Assembly: GCA_036897485.1 (NCBI GenBank)
Contig: JAYMTF010001595.1
Span: 1 to 22,335, forward strand
Length of the DNA stretch: 22,335 bases
Direction of reading: 5' to 3'
Source: Pelargonium nanum
Lineage: Eukaryota; Streptophyta; Magnoliopsida; Geraniales; Geraniaceae
In this document: positions 11,001-19,581 of the stretch, piece by piece
Position numbering within the stretch: position 1 is the stretch's first letter
How the letters are laid out: each line of letters opens with the position of its first letter
Translations under genes and position numbers: made by a program
The notes under the pieces: generated by a model
Told to the model about the DNA's origin: nothing
Seen by the model: the letters and a program-made list of their open reading frames with translations, nothing else
Database searches by the model: none

Positions 11001-11584
11001 TCCTATGTAATAAACACCTTAGCCTCAGTTGTGGGAGTCTTGCTGGTAAGGAAACATGTTGAAAATTTGAAAATCATCATTATCAGGTTGGATGGTTGTA
11101 ACTTAGTGCTATCTCAACATGATCAAACAACGAAATGCATCTGTAAATGTGCTTTATATTTGGTAAATCATTGTTAGGTTTTATGCTTGGAACAAGCTAT
11201 CTAGACTGGAAAATTAAATTATGTGCTTGTTTAATTGGAATCCGACTGTGTTCTTAAACCAAAGGAGGCACCGACTAAAATTGTACCTGCTGGTTTGATT
11301 TGGTTGTCTATTATGGGACAGTTCCGGCACAGTTTATAACCACTTGGTGCTCTATTTTTTACTCTGTTATCTCAAGTCGTTGGTCCTTGTCACAAAACAG
11401 GGGGGAATATTTCATGATATCTTTTCATGATTTATTCATCTTCCTTCTCATTTTCATTATCTGATATTTGATTGAACTATAATTTAAACTTATACTTTAG
11501 TTGCTTGAACATAACTGTTTATGGTTTCCTATAATGCAGGGTTTGGCCCAGTACAGGCAGAAGTTAGATGAGACATTGAACTAG
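8088..11584 (+). CDS. 2,3-bisphosphoglycerate-dependent phosphoglycerate mutase, plastid-type
   Basis: Seven coding exons: 8088-8358, 8636-8859, 9562-9680, 9791-9947, 10163-10264, 10376-10495 and 11540-11584. All introns are GT-AG and the phases join cleanly to 345 residues. The enzyme interconverts 3- and 2-phosphoglycerate in glycolysis through a phosphohistidine. Visible motifs are LIRHGES with the phospho-acceptor His100 and Arg99; [18 protein letters not shown] with Arg149; LNERMYGELQG with the catalytic Glu203; [15 protein letters not shown]; and [10 protein letters not shown] with the second catalytic His273. Residues 1 to about 70 are Ser/Thr/basic rich and non-homologous to the bacterial enzyme, which suggests a chloroplast transit peptide (inferred). 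The family is the plant GpmA-like group (Arabidopsis At1g22170/At1g78050); classical plant cytosolic mutase is the unrelated cofactor-independent enzyme. Oddities are LWNMVNLF where relatives have LWNEKNLF, and EHRSGK before the second intron. All catalytic residues remain, so it is probably functional. Confidence 0.93.
8860..9561 (+). other. Mutase intron 2 (702 bp)
   Basis: Donor gtaatt at 8860 and acceptor cctatag ending at 9561. The interior is AT-rich and I see no nested gene, RNA or element with recognisable ends. Confidence 0.7.
10496..11539 (+). other. Mutase intron 6 (1,044 bp)
   Basis: Donor gtgtgc at 10496 and acceptor aatgcag ending at 11539. This is the longest intron inside the mutase coding region, placed before the last 45-nt coding exon. 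It is T-rich as expected, and I found no repeat pair, poly(A) insertion or embedded ORF that I can support. Confidence 0.65.
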
Positions 11585-11700
11585 TATCTATCTCTCATGT
11601 ATAGTTAAGCTCTGTCAGACCCATCTAGCTAGCTAAATAAGAAGAAAGGAAGATGATTGTGGCATGTTCTTGTATTTTAAATGTATACTATTTTGGACAT
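11585..11700 (+). terminator. 3' UTR and poly(A) region, mutase gene
   Basis: After the TAG at 11582-11584 a near-consensus AATAAG lies at 11636-11641. It is followed by T/GT-rich sequence ('tgttcttgtattttaaatg'), as expected for a plant poly(A) site near 11680-11700. The exact cleavage site cannot be read from DNA. Confidence 0.4.
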
Positions 11701-12495
11701 TGATCGGTAGATTTACATACATTTATCAGTGAATTCACGGACATATATCAGTGCGAAAAACAACTTACAACTAAGACAATTCCTAAGCAGGCAAAAATGA
11801 ATTTCCAAACATTTATTGGTGAATTTACATGCAAAGGTACATGTAGAAAGGGTGCATGAATCATCAATTTCCCAAGAAGAAAAGATTATAGGTTTCTTCT
11901 GACTGATTTTATGCTTGCTTTATTTCAGGAACCATTGAATACTAATTGAAGTTGTTTTACTTGTTTATGTTATTGATTGTGTTCTAGCCTTATAGGCAAA
12001 CCCATAATAAGAATTAGTTGGACTAAGTATTTGAATTGACCAGCCAAGTATATAAATTGATAGGCCAAAGATGTGTTGGTTGACTAGTATGTTGAATTGT
12101 TCGACCAATATATGTAGTAAATAGAGTATTAACCTAATGATTGTAGGGTTGAGATTTGTTGACTAAGAAAATTAGTGTTATGAATTACTTACAATTCAAT
12201 CATTAGGGTGATATTGTTCGTTTATTAATTACTCTCAATACCATCACGCCACATGGGTGCGCCTTCATCATGTGGCCTACAAAATCATCATCTGTTTTCA
12301 TGACATTTGTGTGACATCATCAAAACTCATTTGTCATTCTCAACAACCAATTATAAGGTGACACGTTGCCCCATACATCTTGAATTTGTGAGTATAAATA
12401 TTCTTTTAAGTTATGAGGTATGATTCATTTTATCCTCTATTAAAATTCATTTGCGTCATTCACACAACTTAAGCTCTCAAATTCTCTCTAGAATT
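11701..12495. other. Intergenic region with a possible LTR-like segment
   Basis: This separates the two convergent genes. It holds a degenerate tandem repeat (12027-12108, listed separately), an inverted pair 'cctaatgattgta'/'caattcaatcattagg' (about 12133-12205), and 'gagtataaatattc' near 12390 followed by CT-rich 'aagctctcaaattctctc'. The last two give the look of an LTR promoter, but no TG..CA ends or target duplication could be matched. No gene is seen. Confidence 0.35.
12027..12108 (+). repeat. Degenerate ~21-bp tandem repeat, four units
   Basis: Units are gtatttgaattgaccagccaa (12027-12047), gtatataaattgataggcca+a (12048-12068), a shorter diverged unit (12069-12086), and gtatgttgaattgttcgacc+aa (12087-12108). 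The shared skeleton is gta-NNN-aattg-NN-NN-cca. No coding frame or structural RNA is implied. This could be the subterminal array of an old element. Confidence 0.45.
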
Positions 12496-12696
12496 CTCAT
12501 TTGCTAGACCCTTTTTTTTAGGCAAGCGATACTTTTGTAAAAACCCGAGAAGGGCAATAAAAAGTACAAGGCGAAAAGAAAAAAAACAAAAAAAAATGAA
12601 TCGAGTTTGTGCGTCAAGACTTGAAACGAGTGAGAGCTTGTTGAAGAGCTGCATGAGCTAGTGGATAAGGCGAGAATGAAACTCATTTGCTAGACC
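12496..12696 (-). mobile_element. 5'-truncated LINE-like insertion with 15-bp target duplication
   Basis: The perfect 15-mer ctcatttgctagacc is at 12496-12510 and 12682-12696. The 171-base insert between them starts 'cttttttttagg' on the + strand. On the minus strand it therefore ends in 'CGCTTGCC-T-A8' directly before the target duplication, as expected for a retroposed poly(A) tail. The minus-strand 3' part ('TTGCCCTTCTCGGG', then 'TTTTTACAAAAG') resembles L1-type 3' UTRs of dicots from memory. No reverse transcriptase sequence is retained. The two minus-strand short ORFs across this span are insert shadows. A retroposed transcript of another kind is the alternative. Confidence 0.75.
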
Positions 12697-12919
12697 TATT
12701 TCACAATGAATGGGATGCTTACTCTCGCACCCGAGTGGTAATCCAAGGCCCCGACCCTGAGTTTTGTTTTAAAATGTGCTATCTTGTTGTGTGCATACCT
12801 TTAGCATCATAGTTCAAGTATTCAAGTAAAAGTCCAATAACAAGACATCTACGACATCTATGAGGAGAATTTTTACTTGAATTCATGCAAATTTTTGAAA
12901 TGATCAAAGATTATATCAT

Positions 12920-13305
12920 ATTTTATTTATTTATTAAAATAAGTTTTACAGATCAAAACAAGCTTTTTCAACTATGAGTTTTAGAAAAGTTTGAAAAAAA
13001 AAATACTTCAAAAATTCATGGGATAGAAGAAGACAGAAAAGGAAGCTTCACTTGAATCACAACACAATCAGTTTCCTGCAAAACATTTCAGGTATTTATG
13101 ATAGTAAAAAACAGTAGTTTCTCCTACCTCCTTCCAAGCTCACAAAATATTGCATGGAGAAGCAAATTAAGAGGAACATGAACCACAGTACAATTATGAA
13201 AGAAAGAATGTTAAGAGTGCAATACAAATAGGCCTTGGCAGTTTCACTTGTTTTGCTTGTCAAGTCAAGGCAACAATACAATTTTCCCAATGGAAATTCC
13301 TGTCT
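12920..13305 (-). terminator. 3' UTR and poly(A) signals of the Sec14-like gene
   Basis: Downstream of the minus-strand stop (13306-13308), three overlapping AATAAA hexamers lie on the minus strand within 12922-12935. This implies a 3' UTR of up to about 380 nt. An intermediate A/T-rich site near 12990-13010 is also possible. The short minus-strand frame across 13096-13290 lies in this UTR and has no recognisable protein. Confidence 0.4.
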
Positions 13306-16300
13306 CTAACTAAAATGTACATCACCAGTGGCATTATCACCTGGACTCACTTCTTCTGAATCTGACCCGTGACCCAGCGAACCTTTTGTTTTCTCATTGT
13401 CTGAGGGATCGGAATCTGATTCCAAATTGCTGATATTCAAAGCATCGCTACTTGTCGGTGTTGCTGATGAATGAGCCCAAAAAGACGGGATCTTTTTGTC
13501 ATCCTCCTTCATTCTCTCTGCGTATTTGTTAATGTCAAAACCCACCTGATCGTTTCCACCAAATGCAGACTCAAGCAGTTCCTTGTCAAATAGTTCATCC
13601 ATTATTTTCATGGTGTTAGGGTCATCAGAGTAAACAAACTTAACCTTTTTGTATGTCTTGGGCTCTAAAAAGGGTTTCACCATCTGCAATAAATTTGTTC
13701 TTTAGCATCAGAAGTTAAGTGAGGAGGAAAGCAGGATCCAAAGCATTAAAGATGGCAAATCAATTACCAAAAATCACCAAAGATATATCCTATGATGCAA
13801 GCCATATTAAGTCGATTGTAAGCAAGTGTACCATCAAAATAATCAAAGAAACCAAATTAACAACTTAAACCATGAAGTTTTCTCCCAGATTTAAATAAAG
13901 GGAGACTACAACCTCATTTTTTTTTGAAGGAACTACAACTTCATTTACTTTGGAGCTTTTATCTTAGATTGGAAATTTTCTCGGTTGCTCAAACTTTAAA
14001 CAAAATGTTATACATTCCTAATTTCCATCTGGACCGTAATAATAGGTAGGGTACAAAACTTTATTTGTAGGCAGTAGTTTCACCTCTTGAACTTAAATAT
14101 AGACTACCTGATGCAAAATTTATTGACACTATTATTTAAGAAGAAAGCACATTAGAACATGAAATCTAATTCAATGTAAGATGAGTAGGTATCATGAAAC
14201 CAAAATCTAGTAAACGTGGGTATACCGTGTAGAATGGTTCAAAGAACTTGGGTGGGTTGTACAGAATTGCAACACCCAGGCGTTCTGGATAATGTTCTTG
14301 TAGAACATGGGCTGTCTCCCGAGTCACCTTCACTGAAATGTGTGACATATTGAAACCCTGGAAATCGATCAGCCAGACCATCTGTTCCTGGTTTGCTGGT
14401 AGGTTTAATATAGCATTCTCCATGCAATACACCAAATACTTGATTTGTCCTTTTGTTGACTTAGTGTTCTGCAGTCAAAATGAAATGTAAATAAGTTAAC
14501 TAAGGCAAAGAAACGGAAGGAAAAATATTTGTGCTATGGATGCTATCATGTGACGGAATGTTGTACCAGACCAGACTGACGTATCATATTACCACTCATA
14601 GTCACATTACAATAATATTCATTACTACCTACCACTAAAAATCTGCCAAGTCATCTGAAACTTTGGGTGCGTAGGATTTGAGTACAGGAAACTATAAATT
14701 GGTGGGTATAGAGGATAGCTTCCAATATTTAGACAGATATAAGAGTTAACATTCAGTGTTATTAAACGAGTTACTTGCAGTGAAGCAAAAACCGAAACTT
14801 TGGTATATTTACTAAATACGGCAACCCATCATCATGACCACTTCATTTTAAAGTTGCATAGTCACCCTAACCACTGGGCCACCTAGGGTGAGTACTTGAG
14901 ATAGTTTGACTGGTTTTGAATATGAACTATTATGAGGTTCTGAAACGTAGGAATTAAACCGATAACCTTTTATGCAAATAACAAAATGCTCCATGTTTGA
15001 ATGAACAAGATCATCATTTTGTTGTATAAACCATTCTCTGCAGTCCCATTTTATTTCTGATTGCTCTTTAGAATTTAAAGTGTGTTGAAGTGCACGCTTT
15101 ACAATGTACTTTGTGATTGAATGAACAAAGATAATGGTGGATTATCAAATTTACCTGGCAACTAGGTCTCATGACAAGAACTGTTCTCCCATGCTTGTCA
15201 ATGTAGTTTGTCCGGTAGATTTTCCCCGTCTCTGCTTCATGGGCTACATCTTCCTACAAAGTGGAAACAAAAATGCGACTTGAAATTTTTTGTCATAAAA
15301 CTTGACCATGTACCCCACAACCCATCTTGGAGGACTCCTACTTTTTGTCGGCATGTTGTCAATTTAATTTCAGTATTAATAGAAACTATAATTTCAAATA
15401 ACTTATTACGTATTAACATATATTATTAAATAAAAAATGAGACATGCATAATTTTCATTCATAAACTTTTACAAAATGTACAAATAGAACCACTTTGCCA
15501 AATTTTCTTACAAACAGATACATAAACTATTAATTATGTACAAATAAGTCTTCCACACTAACGGTGTTAATTTTTTTTGTTAATATATGCTTACGTGACA
15601 ATCTAGAACACAAATTTAGCTGACATGGATTACATGTCAATTTTACTGACTTGAGTTTGTCCTAATTGCTAATCAACATTAACTGTCTTTTACCAATGTT
15701 GACCGACGTATATGTGTGGTCATAAACTGAATCCGATCGGAACCATCTGGACCAAATTAATTATTCATTTCTCTTACTTTTTTCAAGAGAAAATTATTAG
15801 AAGTTGTGAAAAAAACCCTACCAGACTGAACGGATAGTAGCAAAAGTAAAAAAAAATTAAAATACAGATTATAATATAATACATTTTCAAAAATAAAAAA
15901 TTATTCAATACAACCGGGATTGGACTCGACCATATTTTGTACAATCCTATGTGTAAAAAATAAAGCTGAAAACATGATATTAGAAAGAAAATATTTGCCG
16001 TTCAACTATAGTCAAAGACAGTCAACAACGGTCAATGTTAATAAAAGATAGTCAATGCGAATCAACATTTAGTCCAAACTCACGACTCTCTCCATGTCGG
16101 TTTGCTTATTGAATTGTCACGTAAGTATGCATTAACGGAAAACTTTAACACCGTTAGTGTTAAAAGACCTATTTGTACAAAACTAATAGTTCAATTATCT
16201 ACTAGTACAAAGTTTGACAAAGTGGTGTTATTTGTACATTTGGTGAAAGTTTGTGTATGAAAGATATGCATGAGTCATAACATGTCACAAAGTATATGTG

Positions 16301-17137
16301 TCCTATGTTTTATGAAAATGGAGAATCTCATGTTTGTGTTCATTTTATGTCCCATGTCTGTGTCCAAATCCATGTTCCCTATCATCCCATCCGGATTGGA
16401 AGGATTAGCCTGCTTAGTGACCAAGAGGAAATGATTAGAAAGCCAGTTATTCTTCCGCGTTAAAAAAAGAAAGATTTCAGCCCACTAGTCAATTCTAAGT
16501 TATTTCAACCAATGAAATGATGGGTTGGACCTGACAACGCACCCCAAATAATCAGCTATGAGTTGAACCTATATGGAAACCTATTGGGCTTTGCATTAGT
16601 ACCTTAAAACCTTACCAATGGCTGGCTAGATATAAAAAAGAATAAAAGAAAAAGGGGAAACGCCGAAAGTAGATAAAAACCTCACCAAATAGTTTATCTA
16701 CAGAATGAAAAATATTAGAGTGAAGATACGATAATATACCCAGCGAATATCTTCTGGTTTGTACTCTAATCTCCATTTTAAGGTGTCTTTCAGCATTTTA
16801 GTGGCCTTCTTGACATTCCACGATCTTGCCCTCAAATATCTCATGATGGCTGCATCAGAACAATAAATTGCTAACTTTTCTGGCAACGGACCGATCAATT
16901 TTCTCACCTCATTAACCTGTAAGCATGAAAGTACCACAGAATAAGTACATATTGTTCTGCACCATTGTTGTCGCACTTGCATGGCCCAAACCAAAATTTT
17001 AATCAAATTATTGGGATAAAGTACGTGTGATGTGGATGCTGTATCATAGTAATTGGAGATACCTTTGCTTCCTGCTCTTCAGAAGCCAAAAGCTTCTCAC
17101 AGCCATTTGAAGGCAGTTTCTTTAACCCCGTAGTCAT
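13306..17137 (-). CDS. Sec14-like (CRAL-TRIO) phosphatidylinositol transfer protein
   Basis: Minus-strand coding exons are 17137-17063, 16916-16740, 15253-15155, 14468-14226 and 13683-13306. All are phase 0 with GT-AG introns and give 323 residues. Such proteins bind and exchange phosphatidylinositol and phosphatidylcholine, linking lipid composition to membrane traffic and phosphoinositide signalling. They are cytosolic or peripheral on membranes. A CRAL-TRIO N-terminal helical part covers about residues 26-84 (ILRYLRARSWNV-type motif, here IMRYLRARSWNV, and LKWRLEYKPEDIRW). The lipid-binding lobe covers about 90-245 (TGKIYRTNYIDKHGRTVLVM, VWLIDFQGFNMSH, HYPERLGVAILYNPPKFFEPF, KPFLEPKTYKKVKFVY). 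A 56-residue Ser/Asp/Glu-rich tail (268-323) follows PSFW and is likely disordered. There is no GOLD or nodulin domain, so it is a short Sec14. The start chosen is the first ATG after the leader-intron acceptor. Arabidopsis At1g22180 is the likely orthologue (from memory). Confidence 0.92.
13905..13946 (-). mobile_element. 12-base poly(T) micro-insertion with 15-bp duplication, Sec14 intron
   Basis: actacaacctcattt (13905-13919) and actacaacttcattt (13932-13946) match at 14 of 15 bases. Between them is only ttttttgaagga. On the minus strand the insert reads TCCTTC-A6, the same 3' signature as the L1-like end at 22226-22240. It may be the most truncated member of that set. It lies in the intron 14225-13684 of the Sec14-like gene. 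A simple tandem duplication of a 27-bp unit is an equally economical explanation. Confidence 0.4.
14469..15154 (-). other. Sec14-like gene intron, 686 bp
   Basis: Donor GTAAAT at 15154 and acceptor CTGCAG ending at 14469, read on the minus strand. AT-rich; I see no embedded element with matched ends. Confidence 0.65.
15438..16277. mobile_element. 840-bp long-terminal-inverted-repeat (foldback/MULE-like) element in intron
   Basis: Two arms are inverted copies of each other: 15438 to about 15705 and about 16029 to 16277, with a spacer of about 323 bp. Anchors of perfect identity are cactaacggtgttaa (15556-15570) with its complement at 16145-16159, and cttacgtgacaat (15590-15602) with its complement at 16113-16125. 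The outer ends are tgagacatgcat (left) and atgcatgagtca (right). Arm identity looks like roughly 75-85 percent by eye. No transposase ORF is present, so it is non-autonomous. No 8-10 bp target duplication could be matched at the chosen edges, so superfamily assignment (Mutator-like or foldback) is tentative. It sits in the Sec14-like intron 16739-15254 on neither sense strand in particular. Confidence 0.75.
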
Positions 17138-18120
17138 TGCTTTTTGGGAAACTTTTCCTGTAGGTGAACAGATGATCTTAGTCATTTTTCATCATCTACT
17201 CATCTTTAATTCAGTAATGATAGGATAAAATGCAAGTGTATTCATCCTATATCAAAAGAACACTCATGAGTTAAGCTAAGCAATAGTAGCCAAAGTTCTT
17301 TCTTTTCCATCCAAACAAAATGAAATTGTTTACTTTTTTTTTTTTTGAAAAACCTATCAAAACTTATATAATCTACAAGAAAATCTACGAACAACCAATA
17401 AGAGATGTGACACCGTGAATTTGTCATACAAGGTGCTATTTTTGGTTTCTAAGAACATGGGCAGCAAGAAGTTAGGAAACCAAAAGAAAACTATCATATA
17501 TATTTCACTCAGATGTGACCTCATACATTTTAACAAACCATTAACTACATAATATAACCAAAAAATAAAGCATATGGTTTAGAATACCAAATATAATGTA
17601 TCCAACAAAATGACAACTCGCTCGTTTGGAGAAAGGGGGAAATTACCAATCCAAATAATTAGAGCAACCAATTTGTGTTTGTGTGTGTCCAACGACAAAA
17701 CTTAAGGGATTATATAATGTCATGTACAATTATTTGGAGGGTATCTTCCATGTTTACTAAACCTTACAGTAAAGAATGGCATACATCAAGTGTGTTGACA
17801 ATCTGTTCAACCTAATCAAACCAATTATGTTTTCTTTGAATTAAATCATGAGGCATTCATAGATTTGTAGATTATATGCCCAACTTAACTTACAAGAATC
17901 GTGATCTCATACTATATTCTGATATTATGAATTGTTATATTGGAACATTTAAGCGGTCTAATATGGTATCTGGATAACAAATATGCATCAAAAACATCTC
18001 TTCAACTCCTAAACTACCAAGACACAGATTTGATGCTGCAACAACATAACAAAAATATTGTGAAGTACACTTGGCAGCCTTAAAAATAGGACCTTCACAG
18101 TGGACAGGACTACAGAACCA

Positions 18121-18184
18121 CCAGTACATTACTTTTTTTTTATACAGAAAGGTGCCGAAATCCTATCTTGCCAGTACATTACTT
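18121..18184 (-). mobile_element. 36-base L1-like 3' end with 14-bp target duplication
   Basis: The 14-mer ccagtacattactt is at 18121-18134 and 18171-18184. The insert (18135-18170) reads, on the minus strand, 'CAAGATAGG', 'ATTTCGGCACCTTTCTG', then 'TATAAAAAA'. A unique 3' end, an A-tail and a target duplication make a convincing hyper-truncated LINE insertion. The word CGGCACCTTT resembles dicot L1 3' ends from memory. It lies immediately beside the 3' end of the RTE fragment. Confidence 0.7.
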
Positions 18185-18800
18185 CCCTACAACAATAACA
18201 ACAACAACCAATTCATTTCCCAAACAAAGTTGGGATCAATTACATGAATTAACAAAACTTTGTTTGGATTTTCTACTTGTTTCCTTCTTTTCCACTCCAT
18301 CCTATCAAAAGCTATCCCCTCTATTCTGTCCTGCATTATCATGTCCTTTATTATAGCTTCCTTCCATGTCAACTTAGGTCTACCCCTGCACAAATCTTTT
18401 CTGGTTTCTCTTAATTGAATTCTCTCACAATTCCTCACAGGGTCACTAACATCTCTACATTGCACATATCCAAACCATCTTAAGTGCTTTCCCTTCATCA
18501 TATCTTCGCTACAGCTACACCAACTATTGCTCTTTAATTTTCAATCTCGATCTTATCATTCCTAAAGCCACCTAACCAATCTCATATTTGCTACTCCATC
18601 TTATGGCTTTGGACCCTCATTGAAGCCCAACGTTCAAAGCCATACAACATACCCTGCAGACTAGCTAAACTATACTACTTGTGCTCCCATTCAAGAGGGA
18701 TCCATTATCACATAAATTCCTTGAAGCCCTCCTCCACTTCAACCAACATGTATTAATAATATGTCTATCATACTCTCAAGTCAAGTCTCTCCATCCTTTG
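18185..18800 (-). mobile_element. RTE-type LINE 3' fragment (degenerate)
   Basis: The minus strand reads, from about 18650 downward, 'MLYGFERWA', 'HKME', and 'RNDKI', broken by stops. A clean 104-codon frame (18501-18187) follows, with LRWFGYVQ, CRGRPKLTWKEAI, and a 'FDRMEWKRR' region. This is the C-terminal end of RTE-clade reverse transcriptase ORFs in plants (typical forms LRWFGHVQRR, GRGRPKKTW, DRxxWR). The element ends in TTG/TTA triplets (+ 18187-18210), as RTE 3' tails do. It is 5'-truncated; the left end near 18800 is approximate and no target duplication was found. It is dead and lies in the leader intron in the same orientation as the host gene. Confidence 0.75.
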
Positions 18801-19072
18801 GGATTAAAATTCAGACAACCCACAAAAGTTGAGAACAATCAATCTCAAGCGTAAAAAACTCATAAACCACCCAAATCAGAAACATGAGCACCATTTTTAG
18901 TACATAAATTATCCCTAAAAAGTAGAAAGATTTGAAATGGGATCCGAAAAAAAAGTGTCCACGCAATCAAATTCAAAACCGATCCAACTCAAGACACGAA
19001 CAAAAAAAGAAGGAACAAGAAATGGGTGCGCAAAATCCAGAAGAGAAGGTGGTAGAGTGAGCATCAAATTAC

Positions 19073-19200
19073 CTGAGCAAATCAAGAAGTTGAAGGGTTC
19101 GCAGAGACAGAGAGGGACGAATCTTGCGGAGGAGGAGGAGATATGGAGCTGACAGAAACGAGGTCAACGGTCAAAAGGGGTCAGCAAGAAACAAGACCAC
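19073..19200 (-). promoter_or_regulatory. Non-coding first exon and proximal promoter, Sec14-like gene
   Basis: Read on the minus strand, a CTCCTCCTCCTCCGC tract and CT-rich sequence lead into the donor at 19072, and no ATG occurs between about 19195 and the donor. Two W-box-like TTGACC motifs lie at about 19160-19178 on the minus strand (TTGACCGTTGACC). No TATA box is clear, so the start site (about 19150-19190) is only an estimate. The + strand frame across 18937-19152 is a shadow. Confidence 0.45.
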
Positions 19201-19352
19201 CTCGCTGGTTGGATTCCATGATTTTGTAATAACAATTAACAATGACAATCGGATCCATGCAGATGTTGCTGCTGCTCAGCTCAACTGATGATACCACCAA
19301 CACCAATTTTTGGCTTTATTTTAACAACATAAATAATTAGATGATGGACAGT

Positions 19353-19573
19353 TGGAGCCCGCAATCTGGATCCGAATCAGCGGACATCCATAAAAAATCC
19401 GATCCGACAAAATTCGGATCGAATTATTTAAAAAAACAAAAAAAAATCGACCGAATCATATTGAATTAGATTTAACAAATCCAGTTATTTTAGTGTAAAA
19501 TGAGCGAATTTGTCCAATCTAATCTAATCTGAAAAAATCCGATCCAATCCTATCCGACCGTTTGCCACCTCTA
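19353..19573. mobile_element. hAT-type MITE, 221 bp, with 8-bp target duplication
   Basis: The right end reads TAGAGGTGGCAAACGG when taken inward on the minus strand, a classic hAT terminus. The left end reads tggagcccgcaatctgg and matches it at about 11 of 17 positions. The flanks tggacagt (19345-19352) and tgaacagt (19574-19581) match at 7 of 8 bases, the expected hAT duplication length. Inside, aatccgatccgac near the left and its inverted relatives near the right (ccgatccaatcc) form subterminal repeats, typical of hAT transposase binding regions. There is no ORF, so it is non-autonomous. It sits about 200 bp upstream of the Sec14-like promoter. Confidence 0.7.
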
Positions 19574-19581
19574 TGAACAGT

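Larger units (their letters stand above)
17158..19072 (-). other. Leader (5' UTR) intron of the Sec14-like gene, 1,915 bp
   Basis: Read on the minus strand, the donor GTAATT begins at 19072, after CTTGATTTGCTCAG, and the acceptor CACCTACAG ends at 17158. The first ATG (17137) lies 20 nt into the next exon. The intron holds an RTE LINE fragment (18185 to about 18800) and a poly(A) micro-insertion (18121-18184). From 17158 to 18120 I see no element with matched ends; a T-run at 17334-17347 followed by 'gaaaaacc' may be another LINE tail, but no duplication flanks it. The leader intron is inferred from splice signals and the absence of an upstream in-frame ATG. Confidence 0.55.

Noticed and set aside
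17334..17350. T-run followed by gaaaaacc, possible LINE tail
   Set aside because: No flanking direct repeat was found within several hundred bases.
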